From contig JAHFDC010000016.1 in NCBI GenBank assembly GCA_023249205.1, positions 1 to 9,565 of the forward strand: a stretch of DNA of 9,565 nt. Reading direction: 5' to 3'. The position numbers and the translations under genes are program-made. The DNA is from Candidatus Methylomirabilota bacterium (GTDB lineage Bacteria > Methylomirabilota > Methylomirabilia > Methylomirabilales > JACPAU01). The notes beneath the pieces were generated by a model. It was not told the DNA's origin and made no database searches. It saw nothing but the letters and a program-made list of their open reading frames with translations. The stretch's first letter is position 1. Each line of letters begins with the position of its first letter. Below are positions 6,464-9,565 of this stretch, in pieces.

Positions 6464-6579
6464 GGCAGTCTGGAAGGGAGCACGCCGGGTGGGGGAAACC
6501 CCGTTACCGCAATGGAGCGACGCCCGGCGGCTCGCCCTGACCCACGATGACCCCCGCCTGCTTATGGCCTAAGACTGCC
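6464..6579. other. Nested inverted repeats, candidate structured element on the gltA side
   Basis: GGCAGTCT (6464-6471) pairs with AGACTGCC (6572-6579). Inside it CGCCGGGTG (6483-6491) pairs with CGCCCGGCG (6521-6529) with one wobble, and inside that GGGG (6492-6495) pairs with CCCC (6499-6502) over an AAA loop. On the minus strand this would lie about 107-222 bases upstream of the gltA start. The outer 8-bp pairing alone could be chance in GC-rich DNA. Confidence 0.3.
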
Positions 6580-6637
6580 ACGGAGCGACCCCGGAGTCAA
6601 CAGGAGGGTCAAGCGACGCTTCCTGCGGGCTCCTCGC

Positions 6638-6654
6638 ACATCGGAAGCCGATGT
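6638..6654. repeat. 7-bp perfect hairpin with 3-base loop
   Basis: ACATCGG (6638-6644), AAG, CCGATGT (6648-6654) form a tight stem-loop. It is not beside a stop codon, and only a mixed T/G stretch (TGTGTGG) follows, so it is not a standard terminator. It roughly separates the gltA-side structure from the FAD-enzyme-side structures. Confidence 0.4.
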
Positions 6655-6817
6655 TGTGTGGTGCCCGGCCGCGGGGCGACGCGAAACGTGGCGGCCGCCA
6701 GCCGCTCCACAAGACCACCATCGGGTTCCCGCCATCGCTCACACTATACCCAGAGAGGCTCCCGCTCGGAGATGGGGGCAGAGGAGGCGCGCGCCAGTGG
6801 TCGCGCAGTGATCGCCC

Positions 6818-6847
6818 TTGACAGTAGTTCGCCTTCGTGCGATTGAT
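6818..6847 (+). promoter_or_regulatory. Possible promoter for the FAD-oxidoreductase gene
   Basis: A perfect TTGACA at 6818-6823 is followed at 17 or 18 bases by weak -10 candidates (GATTGA 6841-6846, or ATTGAT 6842-6847). If used, it would give a leader of about 310 bases that includes all the hairpins at 6876-7119. The weak -10 keeps confidence low. Confidence 0.3.
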
Positions 6848-6875
6848 GAAACTTCCTCACACATCGGGATCGGCC

Positions 6876-7119
6876 TCGGACGGCCTCCGACTGGCGCGCC
6901 GCGGTGGGCTCCGCCCTTCGACGGCGGATTCGCCGCCCGGGCCATCTGCATCAACTCTATCGGAGCGTGCTGCGGGGCCGTCGCGCAGCACATCCGAGCG
7001 ATGGCCAAGACCCCCGGCCGAACGGTCTCGGCCAGCGCACCTTCGCCGGATTTGAGCAGGTATCCCCTCGTACAGCGGCGCCGGAGGCTCGACGCGCTTG
7101 CCGGGAGGCAAGGCGCCGC
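6876..7119 (+). other. Run of six or more hairpins upstream of the FAD-enzyme gene
   Basis: Successive stem-loops are: TCGGA/TCCGA (6876-6890); GGGC/GCCC (6906-6916); CGGCG/CGCCG with a GATT loop (6922-6935); GTGCTGCG/CGCAGCAC (6967-6974 with 6984-6991), extended by CGGA/TCCG outside; GGCCGA/TCGGCC (7016-7033); and GCGGCGCC/GGCGCCGC (7075-7082 with 7112-7119), enclosing CTTGCC/GGCAAG over a GGGA loop. The last ends 43 bases before the GTG start. The stems are visible in the sequence; that they form in RNA is inference, and strand is assigned only from the neighbouring gene. Confidence 0.35.
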
Positions 7120-7162
7120 GGCAGGAGCAGCCAGGTAGGGCGGGGGGCGCGGGAGAGAGAGG

Positions 7163-8404
7163 GTGGGAAGCGATCCTCAGGTGATCATCATCGGGGGCGG
7201 GGTCTTCGGCTGCAGCACCGCCTATCATCTCGCCACGAAGGGCTGCCGGGACGTCCTCCTCCTCGAGGCGCGCGAGATCGCCTCGCAGGGCACCGCGCAG
7301 GCCGCCGGGCTCATCCGGGTCCTGCACCCCGGCGTTCTCATGACCCGGATCGCCCAATACGCGATCAATGCCTTCGAGCGGTTCGAGGAGGAGGTGGGGC
7401 ACAAGATCGGCTTCCAGCAGCCCGGCGCCTTCCTTATCGCCCTCGGGGAGGCCGCCGCGGGCGGGCTTCGCGCCTGGACGATGCGGGGGGCGCGCCTGGG
7501 CGTGGAGAGCTGGTTGATCTCCCCGGAGGAGGCCCGGGTGCGCCTCCCCCTGCTGGAGACCGAGGGGGTCCGGGTGGTGGTGTACGAGCCCGCGGACGCC
7601 TACCTCGACGCCCGCCAGGTCGCCATCGGCTACGCGCGGGCCGCGGCGGCGCACGGGGTCCAGATCGAGACCGGCCGGCCGGCCCGCGCCATCGAGGTGG
7701 AAAACGGGAAGATCGTCGCCGTCCAGACCGACCGGGAACGGCTGGAGACCCGGTGCGTCGTGCTCGCCGCCGGCGCCTGGGGGCCGGACCTGGCGCGCCG
7801 GTGCGGCTGCCCCTTGCCGACCGTGCCGGTGCGCCACCAGTGTCACGTCACCATCCCCCTCCCCGACGTCCGCCCTAACTTTCCGATGGTGCGATTCCCC
7901 GAACTGGGAACGTATCTCCGGCCGGCGAAAGGCGGGCTCATGGTCGGCGGCTACGAGCCGAAGCCCAGGAGCTACGGCCCCGGGGAGGTCACGGACACCC
8001 TTGACGTGCAGCACCTGAAGCCGGACCCGGAGGTCCTCCGGGAAGTGACGAAGCGGGTGACCCCGTTCTTCCCGATCCTGGACGCCGCCCCCATCGCGGC
8101 CGAGCAGCAGGGGCTCCCGACGCTCACCCCGGACGGCCTCCCCCTCGTCGGCGAGGTGCCGGGGATCCAGGGGCTGTTCGCGGCCTCCGGGGACAACCTC
8201 GGGGGGGTCTCGATCGCCCCGACCGTCGGCCACATTCTGTCTGATCTCATCCTCGGGCGGATCTCCCCCTACGACCTGGGCCCGATGGCCGTCGGCCGGT
8301 TCGGCTCGCGCTACCGGGACGTCGCGGCGCTCCGCCGGGCGTGCGAGGCCCGGTACGCGGACTTCGGCCAGCAGTACCTCCTCCCCGACGAGCGGGCGGG
8401 GTAA
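7163..8404 (+). CDS. DMGDH/sarcosine-dehydrogenase-like FAD oxidoreductase (DAO family)
   Basis: This 413-residue flavoenzyme of the DAO family probably oxidises a secondary or tertiary amino acid such as an N-methylglycine in the cytoplasm. An N-terminal Rossmann motif GGGVFG (11-16) is followed by the ribose-binding Glu35. LHPGVLM, GFQQPGAF, VLAAGAWGPDLA (200-211) and GDNLGGVSIAPTVG (343-356) track the FAD domain of dimethylglycine dehydrogenase closely. The chain ends just after ARYADFGQQYLLPDERAG, the point where DMGDH proteins go on into their folate-binding (GcvT-like) domain, which is absent. The His that carries covalent FAD in DMGDH (HAAG) is Gln46 here (QAAG), so FAD should be non-covalent. 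GTG at 7163 follows GGGAG (7151-7155). The electron acceptor and exact substrate are unknown. Confidence 0.9.
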   Translation: MGSDPQVIIIGGGVFGCSTAYHLATKGCRDVLLLEAREIASQGTAQAAGLIRVLHPGVLMTRIAQYAINAFERFEEEVGHKIGFQQPGAFLIALGEAAAGGLRAWTMRGARLGVESWLISPEEARVRLPLLETEGVRVVVYEPADAYLDARQVAIGYARAAAAHGVQIETGRPARAIEVENGKIVAVQTDRERLETRCVVLAAGAWGPDLARRCGCPLPTVPVRHQCHVTIPLPDVRPNFPMVRFPELGTYLRPAKGGLMVGGYEPKPRSYGPGEVTDTLDVQHLKPDPEVLREVTKRVTPFFPILDAAPIAAEQQGLPTLTPDGLPLVGEVPGIQGLFAASGDNLGGVSIAPTVGHILSDLILGRISPYDLGPMAVGRFGSRYRDVAALRRACEARYADFGQQYLLPDERAG

Positions 8405-8506
8405 CCGGCGCGGGCTCTCCCCGCTCGGCGTGCGGTACTTCCCAGCAGGCGGAAGGACGCCGGAATCGTCCCCCGCAACGGCGTGCGCTCGACAAATGGA
8501 GCCAGC

Positions 8507-9565
8507 ATGGACGCCACGAAGCGAAAGAGGGCAACCCTCGTCACCCTCGTTGCGCTCCTCGTTGTGATCGCCGGCAGCCTCGTCGGATTCCGGATGGCCG
8601 CCGCCCTCCTGAAGGGGAAGGTGGTCGAGGCGCTGGGACCCGGGAGCGAGGTCAAGAACCTCGAGGTGGGATGGGCCGGGGTGCTCGTGGAGGGCCTCCG
8701 CATCAAAGGGCCACCGGGGTGGCCGGCAGCGGACGCGCTCCGGGCCGAAGGGGTGACGATCGCGCCCAGCCTGTGGAGCCTCCTCTCGGGGCGGGTCGGC
8801 GTCCGGTCCATTACCGCCGTGAAGTCCTACCTCTCGATCTGGCGCGCCCGGGACGGGACGCTGCGCGTCCTCCCCGGCCTGCTGGCGGGTTCGGCGACGG
8901 GGCAGGCGCCGGGCGTTCCGCCGGCCCGCGCGGTCACCATCTCGCGCATCACGCTCCGGGAGGGTGCCCTGGACCTCTTCGATGCCTCCGTGGGGCCGCC
9001 TGCAGCGAGGATCCGTCTCGAGCAGATCGAGGCCGCGGTGCGCAACGTGGTGGCTCCGACGCTCAGCGGCAGAAGCGAATTCGAGCTGACGGGCCTGGTG
9101 AAGGGCGTTCAGCGCGACGGGCGCGCGAGCGTCTCGGGGTGGGCCGAACTGACCAGCAAGGACTCTTCGGTCAAGATCCGGCTCCGTTCGATTGACCTGG
9201 TGGCGCTCCAGCCCTACGTCACCGGGGCCGCGGAGGCCCAGGTCCGGAGGGGCGCGCTGGACCTGGATCTGGATGCCGAGATGCGCGGGACCCGGCTCCG
9301 GGCGCCGGGGAGGGTGGTGATCTCGGACCTGGAGTTCGCCCCGCCCCGCGGGGCCGCTGACACGTTCATGGGACTGCCGCGCGCCGCGGTCATTAGCCTC
9401 CTGAAGCGCCGGCAGAACACGATCGAGGTGAACTTCACGATCGAGGGGGACCTGAACAACCCCCGGTTCGGCCTGAACGAAGCCCTCGCCACGCGCATTG
9501 CCTCTGCCCTGGCGGAGAACCTGGGCGTCACCGTCCGGGAGGCCGTCGAGGGAACGGGGGCCCTC
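8507..9565 (+). CDS. DUF748/AsmA-like envelope protein (3' end outside window)
   Basis: An open frame of 353 codons continues past the right edge without a stop. Residues 5-8 are KRKR, followed by one hydrophobic segment (about 10-28), so the protein should be anchored in the inner membrane with the bulk in the periplasm. It then shows long beta-rich stretches typical of AsmA-like proteins (ITLREGALDLFD, near 150). The region near 250-325 matches DUF748: GALDLDLDAEMRG, VVISDLEF, AVISLLKRRQNTIEV and FTIEGDLNNPRFGL. Known AsmA-like proteins help maintain the outer membrane and probably move lipids between membranes; that role is inferred here. ATG at 8507 has GGAG (8498-8501) five bases upstream. 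It lies 102 bases after the FAD-enzyme stop, which is an unlikely functional pairing. Confidence 0.85.
   Translation, partial: MDATKRKRATLVTLVALLVVIAGSLVGFRMAAALLKGKVVEALGPGSEVKNLEVGWAGVLVEGLRIKGPPGWPAADALRAEGVTIAPSLWSLLSGRVGVRSITAVKSYLSIWRARDGTLRVLPGLLAGSATGQAPGVPPARAVTISRITLREGALDLFDASVGPPAARIRLEQIEAAVRNVVAPTLSGRSEFELTGLVKGVQRDGRASVSGWAELTSKDSSVKIRLRSIDLVALQPYVTGAAEAQVRRGALDLDLDAEMRGTRLRAPGRVVISDLEFAPPRGAADTFMGLPRAAVISLLKRRQNTIEVNFTIEGDLNNPRFGLNEALATRIASALAENLGVTVREAVEGTGAL

Larger units (their letters stand above)
6358..7162. other. Gene-free intergenic region between gltA and the FAD enzyme
   Basis: About 800 bases separate the divergent starts of gltA and the FAD oxidoreductase. Open frames here (for example 6547-6846 and 6818-7138 plus, 6739-7008 minus) have no ribosome binding site, no recognisable motif and low-complexity composition, so I call none of them a gene. 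The region holds several strong inverted repeats, listed separately, and one TTGACA-type promoter candidate. I find no match to tRNA, tmRNA, RNase P, SRP RNA, or to glycine, cobalamin or SAM riboswitch cores. It may be a long regulatory region, a structured leader, or a decayed gene. Confidence 0.6.

Noticed and set aside
4792..6540. Plus-strand open frame of 582 codons covering gltA
   Set aside because: It is antisense to an intact citrate synthase with all catalytic residues. Its composition (Val/Leu/Arg/Gly with few motifs) is what the reverse of a high-GC gene gives.
6739..7008. Minus-strand 89-codon frame in the gltA/FAD-enzyme gap, considered as a small gene or transposase remnant
   Set aside because: There is no ribosome binding site before its ATG, no motif I recognise, and no terminal inverted or direct repeats bounding an insertion.
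6818..7138. Plus-strand 106-codon frame upstream of the FAD enzyme
   Set aside because: Its TTG start is the promoter-like TTGACA itself. The protein is low complexity and ends in an Arg/Ala/Gly run produced by the hairpin sequence.
7141..7162. Purine-rich GGGAGAGAGAGGG considered as part of a glycine riboswitch
   Set aside because: The other conserved glycine-aptamer segments are absent; it is simply the ribosome binding region of the GTG start.
6857..8233. Minus-strand open frame of 458 codons opposite the FAD enzyme
   Set aside because: It is a shadow of the flavoenzyme gene, with no ribosome binding site and no recognisable fold.
8396..8424. GCGGGG/CCCCGC inverted repeat around the FAD-enzyme stop, considered as a terminator
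   Set aside because: It has a 17-base loop, only six pairs, partial overlap with coding sequence and no T tract; expected by chance in such GC-rich DNA.
1..9565. CRISPR array, defence island, toxin-antitoxin pair, prophage or integrative element
   Set aside because: I see no regularly spaced repeats, no Cas, nuclease, recombinase or phage motifs, and no tRNA or att duplication.

Overview
This window is GC-rich, densely coded bacterial DNA with GTG and TTG starts and strong GGAGG-type ribosome binding sites. It looks chromosomal: there is no transposase, integrase, phage, plasmid, CRISPR, rRNA or tRNA signal. The gene mix (YtcJ-type amidohydrolase, dimethylglycine-dehydrogenase-like FAD enzyme, type II citrate synthase, many small conserved proteins) would fit a soil or sediment lineage such as Methylomirabilota/Rokubacteria or a related deep-branching Gram-negative group. 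That placement is an impression; no phylogenetic marker is present. The last gene, a DUF748/AsmA-like envelope protein, argues for a cell with an outer membrane.

Layout. (1) 19-330 on the minus strand is a small zinc-ribbon/coiled-coil protein, divergent from (2) a probable three-gene operon on the plus strand: a YtcJ-like metal-dependent amidohydrolase (442-2055), a three-helix small membrane protein (2076-2375) and an ABM/DUF3291-like ferredoxin-fold protein (2405-2809). (3) 2896-3801 is a ParB-N-domain protein, convergent with (4) a 51-residue SWIB-like mini-protein (3811-3966, minus). (5) 4196-4774 is a HEAT+TPR protein, convergent with (6) a 62-residue Cys/His protein (4788-4976, minus) that lies downstream of (7) citrate synthase gltA (5068-6357, minus). 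(8) About 800 bases without a convincing gene follow (6358-7162), rich in inverted repeats and with one TTGACA promoter candidate. (9) 7163-8404 is a stand-alone DMGDH-like FAD oxidoreductase, followed by (10) a DUF748/AsmA-like protein that runs off the right edge.

The genes do not form one obvious pathway. GltA starts the TCA cycle. The FAD enzyme probably oxidises an N-methylated or other secondary/tertiary amino acid, and the amidohydrolase probably hydrolyses an amide or related C-N bond, so scavenging of organic nitrogen is a loose common theme. I found no strong evidence of a new multi-gene system. The points most worth following are the half-length SWIB mini-protein, the structured gltA/FAD-enzyme intergenic region, the FAD enzyme lacking both the covalent-flavin His and the folate domain, and the lower-GC small genes trailing the amidohydrolase.
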